Assembly: GCA_948474755.1 (NCBI GenBank)
Contig: CAOLHI010000618.1
Location: 62,001 to 126,000, forward strand
Length of the DNA: 64,000 nt
Direction of reading: 5' to 3'
Origin: Ctenosaura bakeri
Taxonomy: Eukaryota; Chordata; Lepidosauria; Squamata; Iguanidae
The translations under genes and the position numbers were made by a program. A model generated the notes under the pieces. The model was not told the DNA's origin. It made no database searches and saw nothing but the letters and a program-made list of their open reading frames with translations. Below are positions 11,304 through 23,395 of this stretch, one piece after another; within the stretch, counting starts at the first letter, position 1, and every line of letters begins with the position of its first letter.

Positions 11304-13543
11304 TCTACACTATACTGGCTCTGCATTGAATATTGCATGTCTAATAATATGCAGGCTGGCTCCATATACTTGTGTGGCTGTTTATCACAAGGTCTCCCAT
11401 TTATAAGTAGCTGAAAAGGGAAACAAAAGGAAGCAAAAGTACAAGAAAGGTTAGAAAACAAATTAATTTTTAATTTTCTCATAAACATGAGGGACATGAT
11501 TTGTGATGCTCCCTTGTTCTCTCCAAAGGATATCTAATGGTCTCAGTTAAAGGGTACTTTGAAAAACAATTATGTGAATTGTCAGGGCAAACTCTTTCTC
11601 TCTCTCTCCCTCTTTTTAAAAAAACCTAGTGTGTTGCATGCAAACCAAACACTTAGGGTCTTTGTCTTATTTTTTTTTTTAAATAAATCAACTCTCTTTT
11701 AGGATGGTGCTCTTTACTAATAAGAGTTCACATATGAATTTTTGTTATCAGCTTTGAAGCTTTCCTGCAAGATTGGTTGTGTTGCCCTTTAAAAAATAAA
11801 GTCAGAAGAGGAAGGCATCTTAACAAATAAATGCATATATAATGCTCAGTAACCCACTGGGCACTCCTTCTATTTCCCCCCACTTTGGGGTATAATTGAA
11901 GAATAAAATATAAGTCATTAATTTTATTATTTTTTCTTGATGTTGCATTCATTTTCAAAAGCCTGGGAATAATATTTTTGAGAGTTTTCACAAAGCATCC
12001 TAACTCCTAGGATGTATAAGGTTGCTTAATTTATATGAAAATAATATTCCCATTTCATGATGAGCTTCTTATAGTCTGCTATATTTGGAGGACAGGCCAT
12101 TTTCTATCCTGCCACTTGCCCTAAATCCAAACCCTAGTATGAACTAAAATAGATAATCAAATCGATGGATTTTACATAACTCAATAGTTGAGTGGTAGGT
12201 CAACATTTAATAGGGATTACTCTTTTTAGGACTAGCAAATTTATTTTAGACCACTGAGTCCTCCCCATACATGGGCTAATAAGGATTTTTTTTGGGCAGG
12301 ATAGTTGAAGAGAGATATAAGATGTAATTCTTTGTTAAACTAATTTCTCTAAGGAAGAATAAATAATTTATTCAGTATTCTCCCTTCTATGGGAATATCT
12401 TAGAAAACCATTTAGTTGTCACAGTAAGTCTCTCCCTAAAGCTTGGGGGGGAAATGAGGACTCATACTCTTGGACTCCAGAAGACCTGTAGGAGATTTTG
12501 GAGGAGGCCTCCATCAATTGTGTGTTCAGCTCTTTGAACATAGCTGGGTGATCCTAGCTGTCCCCCGCTCTCCCATTGGCTACTTTGTGGCCATGTTGCA
12601 GCGCACAGGAAGGATCTTGGGGTTGGGGATTTCCATCAGGATTGGGACTTTGACTGTGATTCTCTTTGTCAAGTTTTTCACACACTGAGAAAGATCCCTC
12701 TCCTTTCCCCTTCAGTTCTCTGAATATTCTTTCCATTCTTAGCTACTGCTCATCCAAATTAATAATTCATTCATACTATTGTTGTGGGAAAAGATCAGAA
12801 ACAACATGGGTGGACTACCAATGGGAATTTGATTGTCCACCAAACAACTGAAAATCTAAGAATTCTCTTCAGCTGTTCTTCCCCTAGTTTAAATACCTAG
12901 GGCTTACACTTCCTTTATTTTTAAGTGCACTTGGTGTCAGCTAGAGGAAATGCTGGCTGAACATTTAAGAGATTGGTTACGTTTTATTTTGGCAAAGGCT
13001 GTTAATTTAATTTTTTCCTGCATTTCAAGATTTCAGCTAAAGCACTCAGGTGGTGCTGTACAGAGAATAACTTTGGGGTAATTTAGATTTGCAAAGGATT
13101 TGACCTATTCAGAATCAATATTTGAGGATGATATTCCAGCTACCATACGGTAAGCCATCTTCCTTGTTATGAGACTAATCTACTGAACTGACATTTTTAT
13201 TAGATCTTAGGATCATATTTTGCTGGAGTAAGCTAAATAGGCAGGCTCATTTGAAATCAGCATTGACTGCTATCCTGGACAGTAACTGGGATAAGTTGGT
13301 CACTAATTTGCTAACTAAGATAACATATTATACCTGATTTGTTATTATTATTGTTAATTCATGGAGAAAAGAAAGTTTCCATTTGGTAAGGTGGTGGGAA
13401 TTTAAATTTTGATTTTTATTGGTGGAATTAATATTACTGTTTCACCTGCAGCTGAAGTCAGGCTCTCCCTTCAAGTATACATAACAGAGCTCAGAGATTT
13501 TGTCTGTATGGATAACAGCCTGTTGTGGAACATATAAAGCTGT
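11304..13543. other. No recognisable gene
   Basis: AT-rich with poly-pyrimidine patches (11590-11620) and poly-T runs. The stretch 12960-13160 is non-repetitive and could be conserved, but nothing decides this. Confidence 0.4.
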
Positions 13544-13782
13544 TTGCTGTTGTGTGCCCTCAAATCAATTCTGACTTATGGTGGCCCTAAGAAGAATCTG
13601 TCCTAGGGTTTTTTTTTTTTGGCAAAATTTGTTCAGAAGAGATTTGCCATGCCTTCCTTTGAAGCTCAGAGAGTGGGACTTGCCCATGGTCACTCATTTT
13701 GTTCCCATGGCTGGGAGGAGATCTGAACTCTAGGCTCCCAGAATTCTAGTCCAACACTCAAACTACTACTCCAGGCTGGCTC
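13544..13782 (-). repeat. Sauria-type SINE
   Basis: Near full length, read backwards on the plus strand: tail 'gtgtgccctcaaatcaattc', 'tgacttatggtggccctaag', body 'gttcagaagagatttgcca' and the tRNA head ending in 'caggctggctc'. It has a poly-T insertion at about 13610-13620. Confidence 0.85.
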
Positions 13783-15087
13783 TCTATAGTACTATATCGT
13801 AGTCTATATAAATTCTCTAGATAGAAGTTTATAGCAAATCAGTTCTGGACCCAAGCAATAGTGTAGGAGAAAGTGTATTTGTTGTTCTGCAGACAAATCA
13901 GATCCACAGGACTATTTTTGACCACCCTTGTTCTGTAATTACAGCTTTGTCTATTAAAAAGGAATGGTTTGAATTTCACATGAGTGAATGCCGGTGCAAT
14001 TTAAAACCCTGAAGTGAAATGAAGAATATCAGAGAGCTGGGGATTGCCAGTTATAAATAGGTAAGAGCCTGTCTTAGTCATTTTAATAATGAATGCCACT
14101 GTTTTTATTATCACAAAATATATTGCATGTGCCCTGGATATAGTAATGGGTTATTTTATTGAGTTATGCCTTAATTATTTTCTAAGTGGCATGCCACACC
14201 TTTTTTTAGTGACCTGTCAAATAATTGGCAATGGCCTATGGCTAAGCAATAAAAGATCTGGACTTGGATTTTACATATATTTCCAGTTAGCCATATAGGT
14301 TGTTCCTGAATTCTGTCTTCAAGAAATGCTTGATGAAAGCTTATTGCCGGCAAATGGAGCATCTTCTGCACCAACGCTATTATTTCCACTCATCTTTGAC
14401 AGTAATCAGGCAAGGCAGATGTCTCTGACAGCTGCGGTTAATGGGAAGCCTTACTGTGCAGGGACTAGACCTGTGCAGCTTTATGCTCGATGGGAAATGT
14501 GCGGACCTGGATTCTACATGAAAGTAGAGAAATCGGGTTAGTGTTTCTTCTTTTTATTTATTTATTTTAGCTTTCCTACGCAGCATCAACAGCATGCCTG
14601 TATCCTGATGGGTGTTCCCATTTTTCATTGTTTGTGACATCTGTTATTGATAGGATCTTAAAAGTCAGCTAATTCAGTTCAGTTCCCTCCTCCCCCAGAT
14701 AAAACTATTTATAATTAACAACCAGACAAAGGTCGCTTGACTGGACATAGCAACTAAAAGCACAGTGAATAATAATCAGGCAATTTTTAATGCTAAGATG
14801 GAAATTATGCAAGAAGCGTAGTCCTAATGGCCTTGAAAACAATTAAGAGAGCTGCTCATCAGGAGTGAGTTGTGAGTTTTTACATATAAACACAAGAGAC
14901 TCTGCTAAAACAGGGGCTCAGTAGCAAAGTGGGTACAGTTGGGTGGCTATGGCTAGTTTCTTTGACAAACTGCTTCAAAAATAGGAAGCCACTGTGGGAG
15001 CAAGTCCTGACGCTCAGAGGATCTGAAGTGTACAAAACAGAGAAGAAATTCTCATTCAAGCGTAGCTGCAGTTCTAGATCCCAGTCA
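13783..15087. other. No recognisable gene
   Basis: The 71-codon plus frame at 14326-14541 has mixed composition and no recognisable domain. It has no convincing acceptor or donor and is probably chance. The stretch 14750-14880 is non-repetitive AT-rich DNA. Confidence 0.4.
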
Positions 15088-15210
15088 CAGGTAATATGTC
15101 ACCATCCAGATGTTGTTAAAGTTCCTATCATTCGTGTCCATTACCATGCTGGCCTAGGCAGATGGAGGTTGCAGTGGGACAAAATCTGGAGGGCCACGAA
15201 ATACCCACTG
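15088..15210. mobile_element. Palindromic hAT-like MITE relic
   Basis: Starts CAGG with 'caccatccagatgttgtt' and ends with 'atctggagggccac' and CCACTG. The arms are complementary around 'accatgctggcctaggcag'. It resembles the palindromic 'atctggagggccac' hAT MITEs common in amniotes. No clear 8-bp duplication remains. Confidence 0.5.
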
Positions 15211-15370
15211 TTACTCTAGAGGCTAGTGACTTTAATTACCATCTTCCAAGATGCTCTGGAAGGTTCTAAGATCAGCAAATGGATTGCAAAAATGGGGGCA
15301 CTGATGTATTTTACTTGCAGCCAAAGTCCAACATATTGCTCTCAGATATCTAGCAAAAATCCCCTTTATT

Positions 15371-15601
15371 GTGTGTGTGTGTGTGTGTGTGTGTAAGTGC
15401 CTTCAGGTTGTTGGTTGACCTGTGGCTAGCCCATGAATTTCATAGGGTTTTCTTAGTCGAGGAGTACTCAGATGTGCTTCATCGTTTCCTTCCTCTGAAA
15501 TACAGCCTACAGAACTGGGGATTCCTTTGTGGTTTCCCATCCAAGGACTAACCAAAGCTGACCTTTCAAAGCTTCCAAGATCAGACAGAATCTGGTGCCT
15601 T
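15371..15601 (-). repeat. 5S rRNA-derived SINE with Bov-B-type tail
   Basis: Reverse-strand counterpart of the element at 1336-1550. The 5S head complement lies at about 15535-15600 ('tcccatccaaggactaacca', 'gcttccaagatcagacaga'). The tail 'agtgccttcaggttgttgg' is at 15395-15413 and runs into a (TG)n tract at 15371-15394, consistent with the short tandem repeats that end these SINEs. Confidence 0.8.
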
Positions 15602-15844
15602 AATGTTATCTAGTCCTCCTCAGTGTGAGCAAATCTCATTGAAGGCAGTGGCATTTTCTTCTAAGTAGACATCTATAGGATTTCATATATGACATTTTCT
15701 CCCCAATTGAATCCACATATTAGGAAAGTGAGGGTGGTTCTTCTGTTTTACAGAGCAAGTAGTCGTTTCAGACAAATTATAATACATTGTTATAATACAT
15801 TGTTTTGTTGTACCACCTGCAGAAATAAGAACAAAAACAGCAAT

Positions 15845-15960
15845 CTTTTTTATATCATGCCTTTTTTTTTTTCAAATTTGAGATGCAAGGCCGTTTACAA
15901 TCTAACATAAAAGCAATACAACTAAAGTTCAAATTTAAAATTTAAAAATACACTTAAAAG
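15845..15960 (-). repeat. Possible L2-type 3' end
   Basis: 'tatcatgcctttttttttt' followed by 'gatgcaaggccgtttacaat' resembles the reverse complement of the L2 3' end ('tatcctgcctttc...ccaaggaggcttaca') seen at 21560. It is weakly preserved. Confidence 0.3.
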
Positions 15961-17202
15961 GATTAAAAAACCCCAAAGATTAAAAAAAAAAGTCCCTACT
16001 GTTATTAGCTAATATTGAAAAGGACAAAATGTGAGATTTTCCATAGAAGGCAGATGGGACTCGCTTTTTATGTGAGGTACATCTTCTGGTTCATTTGTCT
16101 GTTGTGCATTTTCTAGAATGGCCTATACAACCTGGGCAAGGAGGTGCTGTTATGTTTTGCCCCTGTTCTGTCCTAAGGGCCAAAGAATTCTTGTTGCTAA
16201 TGCATGTGTCTGTGTGCACACACACACAACCACACACACCTCCTCAGTCACTAATGCTTTTTCATGAACTTTTTCTTTAATGCATACTATATGAGATTAG
16301 AAGGTGTAAAAAGATGACCTTGTTCTCTTGCTTTTTTAAAAACAGTTACTATATGGTTGTTTCCTATTCCCTCTCCTCCCCACAGCCTGTTATTGGCTGC
16401 TAAGAACAATAAAAAGAGAAAAGATTAGCACCATTACAATAGAAAGTTACCATATCAGAGCTGAAACAAATGGGGAACGTGGCAACAGCTGCACAAAAGA
16501 GCAATAAAAAAACTCCTTACTTTTGGTTTGCAGGACATGAGAACAGTTCACAATGTATTATAATTAGTCTGCAGTATATTACCCCTTGTAAAAACGTGAA
16601 GGAAAACACAATTTAAAGATATATTAAAGCCTTCCATTTCCAGTGCCTTTAGAGAGCCGTTTGACTTAGGCCTGTGCCAAACCAAAGCTCTAGTGAGCTG
16701 TTAGGTTTTTAAGTATTTCATACTCTTTAGACCAGCCATAGTTTGTCAGTGCAAAAGCTTTGTCCTCTACTTGCTTATCAAAGCTGGACTGACACACAGT
16801 TGGATCCTGATGTAAAAGGAGCAACACTCATGTTCATGAAACGGTTCTTCCATTTCCCCCCTTTCCTCTGCAGTGCCCTTCCTAGTGACCTTTCAAAACC
16901 TGTCTCTGGGGGGTGGGGGATACTCTGGAATGGTATGGTTTATGGTGAAGGGAACTACAGATGGAGATTGTCTACTTAGAGGAACAAGATATGATCCAAA
17001 ACATTAAGGACAGTTGGTGTTGGGAAATGTGAGAGACAGCACTACATCTGTCAAGCCAAGCAATCAGACTGGCAAGACAGAAGATGAACAATAACCAATC
17101 CCATGCGCCTACTACCTATCCACCCACACAGGGTCTAGCAGAGAAAGAAATAAGTTTAATTTTCTAGGTAAAACAGGTAAAAGAAGCTTTACTTACAAAT
17201 TA
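15961..17202. other. No recognisable gene; possible conserved stretch
   Basis: Contains a CA-rich patch near 16215-16245. The region 16420-16640 is non-repetitive, AT-rich and homeobox-site-rich ('tattataattagtctgcag'), so it is a candidate conserved non-coding sequence by texture only. Confidence 0.3.
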
Positions 17203-17330
17203 GTTGTTGTTGTTGTTGTTGTTTGCCTTTAAATAGTTTCCAACTTGCTGCTTACTTGCAACTCCTGATGCAAACTTTTGGTGGAGAGGTAACAACATTG
17301 GCTAGTGACATGCCCAAGTGATAGCTCTTC
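17203..17330 (-). repeat. Degraded Sauria-type SINE fragment
   Basis: A (TTG)n tract at 17203-17224 is followed by 'cctttaaatagtttccaact', matching the tail of the family on the reverse strand. The body is mostly lost apart from 'gacatgcccaag'. Confidence 0.45.
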
Positions 17331-18282
17331 GAAGGGGCCTCCTATAAGTTTTACTTCCCATTGGAGCGGAAGATAAATGTTTCTAAAGATTAGTAAAATC
17401 TGTCTCTGATTGGACAGGTAGAGGATAGAGACAGTATAAAAGCCAGTTTCTAAGAGATGAAGTCAAGTTGTTTACAGCAGCCTCTCACATGAACAGAGAC
17501 ACCTTTGACAGCTCTGATGTTCATAATGCTGTTCTTGCCTGACAAATACCCATAGAATAGTGGTCAGAAGGAGAATAAAAGAACCTCCTCAATAATTATC
17601 AATGACATTGGCTATAATAATGATGTAATTCTGATCTAAAACAGATGAATGCCTGTTATAATATAAAAGATGCTGCAGTTAATGCTGTGCCTGTATTTCA
17701 TCCACAGATGTTTAAATTCCTTTATGAATTAAGTCTAGAGATGTGTGCTATAGATAAAGCAGATGATACAAGATCTCTTAAGAAATGCCAAACTATATGA
17801 ATCATGTTATATTGCCATATAAGATTGTAATTCCTTATCAGTGCAAATCTATATGACTACCACCATAAGTGATGAGGAAGTCTGAAGCCTTACATATAAG
17901 TTAATGATGACTTATGTGCTTACATTATGAAAATTCTATGTTCCTTCCTAAGGGGGTGTATATGTATATTTACTATTTTACCAATTTTAATAAACAGACT
18001 CAAAGATTATTAAGCTGCTTGCTCCTTCTCCCACATTAATAATCCTGCACTTCTTAAGATTGCTTTAACTGGAGTATTGATGCTAATGTGGAGTGTGGGT
18101 GCTGTTTCAACTATACTGTTGAATGTGATTTGGGAGCCCAGAAACCTCAAGGTTATGACCAGAAACCCAGAAACCTCAAGGTGACCTCCAAATAGACACA
18201 GGTTAGCTGATAAATGGCAAACAACCCTCAATCCCTCAGTCTAAAAAGAAGGGGTGAGGAGCCACACCTATTTCAACCATCA
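17331..18282. other. No recognisable gene
   Basis: AT-rich sequence with no recognised element. Confidence 0.45.
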
Positions 18283-18471
18283 CTGTGTGTTCTTGTGTGC
18301 CTTCAAGTCATATCTGACCTATGGAGACCCTATGGTGACCCTCTCATGGGATTTTCTGGGGCTGAAAATGTGTGACACACCCAAGTTCATGCAGTGAGAT
18401 TCCATGGCTGAGCAGGGAATTGAACCCTGGTTTCTAGGGTCATAGTCCAACACTCAAACCACTATACTGCA
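18283..18471 (-). repeat. Sauria-type SINE
   Basis: Read backwards: tail 'ttgtgtgccttcaagtcat', body 'acacacccaagttcatgcag', B-box complement 'ggaattgaaccctgg' and head 'aacactcaaaccactatac'. It has an internal deletion of the 'gttcagaggaggtttgcc' section relative to other copies. Confidence 0.85.
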
Positions 18472-20154
18472 ATGATTTTCATCAGCCATAATACTCACCC
18501 TCTTTTAATATGGCAAGATTTATTTCATGCCATGCTTTTTTGTAATGAAAACCAGTTATCGAACTCATGCATAGCAGGGACAAAGACAGAACTCTGTGCC
18601 ATGGTATTGTTTTTTAAAGGTTAATGAATATAATTAAATCAACCATAGACATGTTGTACAGGAAGCAACAAAACTTCCTAACTCATGGTATATTAAAAGT
18701 GAAAATCTTGCCCTTCTCCGTCAATTCATAAAGTTTTAGAAGGGGTGCTTTTCTTAAAGGATGGGTTTATTTTTGTTGGATACACCAGGTGGTTATAATG
18801 GTATGAAAGTTATGACCCTGTGCTCCCAATTGCCTTCTCCTCCTCTTCTTTCTTTTCCTTTTCTTCCTCACTGACCTCAAGCAAACAGCAATTAGCAGCC
18901 TCAGGGATGAACAGCAGCCTCATAAGAGATGATTTTCAGAAGAAAAGTGATATGGTATTGATATGGATTAAGAGCACATTGAAAATTCGAACCCTATTCC
19001 ACCTTTTTCTCTAGAATAAATAGTTGCTCTGTTACATACATCAAATGTTTTAGCTTGTATAGTTTGGTCCTTAGCTTATAGCTAATTCCATCACCACGAC
19101 CACTGGAAGATTTACAGAGTTCTGCACTGCCTCTGTGCAACAAAAACAACAACTGCAACAACAGCAGCAGCAACAGCAGCAGTGACAACAACAGAGATAA
19201 AGATTTGTCTGACACGTCTTGGAGATATAATCATGGGGGAGCATGAGATCTCCATTGTAATGTTTTCATTGTTCCTTTATGACTGGAGACTGGTAGAAGT
19301 TTAAACTTTAAATTGGTCCCTTCACTCCTCCTGCAGTCTTTGTAAATGATCTTGGGATTTGCTCCCTGAACTTGGAAACTATATCATGGGGACCATAGAC
19401 ATCTCAATGGTTACCAAGAGGCTGTTACAAAGAAGTACACATCCACCAAAAGCTAAGATAGATGGATCAGAAGCTTGTACATGCTTTCCATGGCATAGTC
19501 AGATTCAACTAGCACAAATGATATTTCAGTTCACAGCTATACAAAAATAAAAATAAACGTTTCTATAGTCAGTATCCACTGAAACATTGGACCTTAGCTT
19601 TATTTAGGTGCTTAGTACACAAGAAAGTAGAAAGGTGTCAAGTATGCTAGCTCTGCTTCCCTGTTTTTTTCATGCCTATGTTGTTCTTTGTATGAACATC
19701 TGCAGTGGAGAGCTCTTTAGATTCATTTAGGCAAACCATGCAGTTCAGATCCCCAATTTTCCATGGTTCTAAATCACACATAGACACATAAGCCTCACTA
19801 TTGCCTTTCAGCTCCCAAGGAGTCAGGAAGAGCTGCATGACTTGGGGCAGGACTGAACATGTGGCCTTGTAGCCCCTTTCTGTACATGTTGACAGCAATA
19901 TTTCATTCATTTATTTAAAGTATTTTACTATCACTTTTCAGACCATCAGGGCCACCAAAGCAATGTATATTGGATAAAATAAACATTTTAAAGATTAAAT
20001 ACAATATGATCTTATATTGTAACTACCTTGTGTTCCTTGTTGAGACAAAGGCAGAATATAAATATAGATCGAGATCCTAGACTATTAATTTAGTTAAGTA
20101 TACTTAACTAAGTAGTGTCTCCTGACCTGAACGTCCCCACCTCATCCTACCATA
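18472..20154. other. No recognisable gene
   Basis: Includes a CAA/CAG-rich microsatellite at 19138-19195, which produces a minus-strand poly-leucine frame, and a weak L2-like tail at 19905-20000. There is no credible exon. Confidence 0.45.
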
Positions 20155-20660
20155 ATAGTTATCAGTGTCATGCCCTGTTTCCAGAGCATGGACTCTGACT
20201 CAGAGTCTGAAGCAGAGGGCACGCCAGAGGCTGAAACAGAAGGCATGCCAGGGCCTGCTGTACAGAGAGAGGTTACAGTGCTGGAAACAGAACAGGGGAT
20301 GGTGCCAGCTCCAACAGAGAGTCCTGCCTCTTCAGATATAGAGGAACACTTACCTCAACCCAGCTTTGCAGTGCACAGGCAGCAAAGAGAGAGCCAGCGT
20401 CACTCTCTCAGGATTTATAACCAACACAGTCAATAAAGTTTCAGCTGCAGTAGGCTTGGGACCTATTTAGCTGGTGTCCTTCACCTCCAGGAGTTGTCAG
20501 AGCTTACCTGGCCTGCTACTTTGCTGGATGCCTTGACAAATGTTCAGATTGAACTTTTGGGCTCTCCCTTGCCATGAAACCCTGCTAGACTTTGTTTATG
20601 TTGGACTTTATTTATGAGTCCTTGCTTACTGCCTGGAAGTAAGTAACAAGCTGGGATATA
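20155..20660 (+). repeat. Unclassified transposon-like segment with acidic frame
   Basis: The plus frame at 20170-20436 (88 codons) encodes an acidic Ser/Asp/Glu-rich peptide containing 'DSDSESEAEGTPEAETEG', then a basic C-terminus. It is followed at once by AATAAA (20432-20437). The DNA has internal near-repeats ('gagggcacgcc', 'gaaggcatgcc'). Acid-to-basic frames followed by a polyadenylation signal occur at the 3' side of some reptile LTR or gypsy-like elements, but I cannot place this one. A host gene exon is less likely because no introns or domain are visible. Confidence 0.35.
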
Positions 20661-20713
20661 TTTAGTTTGTTTTGTTTGATTTATCAGCTGTGCCAGCACT
20701 GGGATAGGACAAC

Positions 20714-20996
20714 CAGTGGCATAGGGATAGGGGGCCAAGGGGGGCAATGTGCCCTGGGCAGCACTTTTTTTGGAGCAGGGTGCTGCCACTCCTTGCCTGC
20801 CCCCCATGCTGTTGCCCCTCCTCCACATTCTGTTGCCCCTCCACTGTGCACCGTCGTCCCTCCCCATGTGCTGTAGCCTTGCCCCCGCACAGTATTACCC
20901 CTCTCCTGTGCTCCATAGCCCCTCCCCCACTCACTCCTGCCCCTCCACCCCTGCCTGCCCCTACCCCTTCCCTGCTCTCGCCAAGCTATGCCATTG
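20714..20996. mobile_element. GC-rich hAT-like element
   Basis: Ends 'cagtggcataggg' and 'agctatgccattg' are inverted repeats. The interior is C-rich on the plus strand (about 20790-20980), which generates several long overlapping frames with no domain. It shares its termini and the 'gtgccctggg' block with the element at 42030-42336. No clear 8-bp target duplication is left (AGGACAAC against ATAGTTAC). Confidence 0.6.
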
Positions 20997-21559
20997 ATAG
21001 TTACTAGCTGATGCAAGTGACAGGCATCCATTCTCTTGTTGACCATGGCACAGCAGGCTGATGTTTCCATTTCCTTCCTGTTGGCAATCTTTTGTGCAAC
21101 AATGAGAAGCAGGATACCTATTGCAATTCTCCTTGCACGAGAGATCACTGACAGGAGGGGGAATGGAAATATCATTCTGCTGTGCCCCAATTGACAGGGA
21201 AACAGACTTCTGCATTTGCAGCAGTGGGTAGCCATTAAAGTAGGATTGTAGAATTTTTATTATTGTGGATTAGTGCCATGATCCTGAACATGTAGTCTTT
21301 GTGACTGTGAATCAGTTACAGATCTATCATGTTCGGTTATGAATCCAAAACTGCAGTACTAAATTCCAGCCATAATATATAAAATGCAGGAATAAAAACA
21401 TTTTAAAATCTCTGGATAGAGTTTTTGTTAAAATGACTCTTACAAAGAAATACGTTTTAGCATAAATACCAGCAGTGCACTACTAGTGGACAGTGATGGT
21501 GGAGGAAGTGCTCATAATCCATGGCAGGAGAGAGGTTATCTATATCAGTTCCAAAGTGG

Positions 21560-21655
21560 TATAATTGATGATCAGGATGATTTATATCCTGCCTTTCCTC
21601 CAATATTGGGTCCCCAAGGAGGCTTACAAAAATTAAATACAATTAAAAACAGTTA
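21560..21655 (-). repeat. L2-type LINE 3' terminus
   Basis: 'tttatatcctgcctttcctc' and 'ggtccccaaggaggcttaca' match the reverse complement of the L2 3' untranslated end. Only the last 100 bp or so is present. Confidence 0.55.
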
Positions 21656-21701
21656 GAAAAAGTCAGGGAAAAATGTGGAAAGCTTTTATTAAAATACAAT
21701 C

Positions 21702-21704
21702 AGT

Positions 21705-21747
<43 letters not shown>

Positions 21748-21932
21748 GTCTCTTCAAGTCATTTCCCACTTATGGTGACCTGAAGGTGAACCTATGATGG
21801 GGTTTTCTGGGAGATGAGACTGTGTGATGTACCCAAGGTCACCCAGTGGATTTCCATGGCCAACTGGGGAACTAAACGTTGGTCTCCAGAAGTCATATTC
21901 CAGTGATGAAATCACTATACCATGCTGGCTCT
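21702..21932 (-). repeat. Sauria-type SINE with long (TTG)n end
   Basis: The (TTG)n tract at 21702-21746 is the 3' terminal tandem repeat. It is followed by 'ctcttcaagtcatttcccac', 'cccaaggtcacccagtgg' and a tRNA head ending 'accatgctggctc'. It is nearly full length with an internal deletion. Confidence 0.85.
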
Positions 21933-22585
21933 AACCAAACAATACCTAAAATTCAAACCTTTTAAAATAGATCCATTAAGGTAAAGACTATTTTATTAAT
22001 CCTTGGTGTCTTCAGAGATCAGAAGCCAATGATTCCAGTGGATCCCAAACTGTTTCTGTCCTACTCCCAGAACAATCCAGATTGGGGTTTAACATCAGCT
22101 ACTGCCTGTGATACCAAGATTTCTGCTCGGTGTCTACATGTCAGGAACCCAGGGTTTTCTCCCCAGGCTTTCAAGCAAGGGATCCCAGTGAAAGAGCACT
22201 GCTTTAAATATGAATACACACACAGAGAGAAAGAGAGAGAAATTAACTGTCTGTCCACTGGCTGCCAATGCTGCAGGATGCTTTGGAGCAAATGATGTCC
22301 AGTCTCTGGGGACTTCTTTTGGTCATTTCTCCCCCTCTTCTCTCTCTTCTGCTTCTTAGAGTTTATCGGATCATATCTGGGATCAGTAGGAGGGAGTGGT
22401 CACTATGGGGCAGCAATGAGCTGGATCAGAATTCTCTGCTTTCGGAGCAAATATAGTACTACAGGACTGTTATTTTGTGGCTCTTGTAAATTTATTGAGT
22501 CTCTTCTTGTCCTTCTCTAAATGACTGACAATGCAGCACAATTTCCTTTCTTGATGTGGGGAGGGCACCAATGTTAGCAGAAAAA

Positions 22586-23095
22586 GCATGGGATTAATAT
22601 TATTTTTCCTCATATTTTTTTTACATATTTGGTTCCTTTCTGTTTTAATTCTTCATTTCCCTCTCTTTTTCTTTTCTTTTTTCTCCTTCTCACCCCTCAC
22701 TACACATCTCCTGGCTAAATTTTTCCTTCCTACCTTTCTATCTCATGTTTTCTTTTGTCTTCTCCCCTTCCTTTCAGCTTCTGTCTATGCTTATCTTTCC
22801 CTCTGTTTCATTCTTTCTGGTCTTCTGACTGCACCCCCACCCCAACAAATGTCTTTCCTTCTCTCTTCCTCCCCCTTCTCCCCTCTTCCCCTCTCCTCCA
22901 TCTATTTCTCTTCCTTTCCCTCTTTTGTTTTTTCCTTCTTCCTCCTCCCAACACCTCCAAGCTTCATTTGTCTTCCCCACCTTCCTCTTACTCTCTTGTC
23001 CTCTTTCTCCTTCTGCCCTCACTTTTCTTACTCACTGTCTTTGCTATACCTCCTTCCTTCTTTGTCTCTCCAACCCTTTCTCCTTCCCTCCCCAC
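22586..23095. repeat. Polypyrimidine tract
   Basis: About 500 bp composed almost entirely of C and T on the plus strand. Frames of up to 209 codons pass through it, rich in Leu/Ser/Phe/Pro, and are a composition artefact. Mirror-repeat pyrimidine tracts can adopt triplex (H-DNA) structure. Confidence 0.9.
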
Positions 23096-23279
23096 AAGAA
23101 ACCCTTGAGAAAAGTTTTAAATCTGATGAAACTCAAATAGGATTTTACCTGGGATTGCTTGGCTTTCTCACTTGCCCCATGGCTAATATTCTCTTCCTTA
23201 TCATCTCCACAAAATAGCTGATTATTGTTAATATGATGATGATAATGATTGTTCTGGAAGTAAAGATAGATTACATAAC

Positions 23280-23395
23280 TTCACTGTTAAAATAAATAAG
23301 TAAGTAAGTAAATAAATAAGTAAGACCTGTGAGGGATAGGGGTAATTTTAATTTAATTGTTTAATTTAATTTTAATTTAATTGCGTTAGTACAAA
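23280..23395. repeat. AT-rich simple repeats
   Basis: A (TAAG/AAAT)n run near 23285-23325 is followed by repeated AATTTTAATT units (23344-23385). Low complexity; no gene. Confidence 0.8.

Noticed and set aside
14326..14541. 71-codon frame considered as a coding exon
   Set aside because: No recognisable protein family and no good splice acceptor and donor pair.
22588..23217. 209-codon plus-strand frame rich in Leu, Ser, Phe and Pro resembling a membrane protein
   Set aside because: It is the translation of a polypyrimidine tract; other frames there are equally open.
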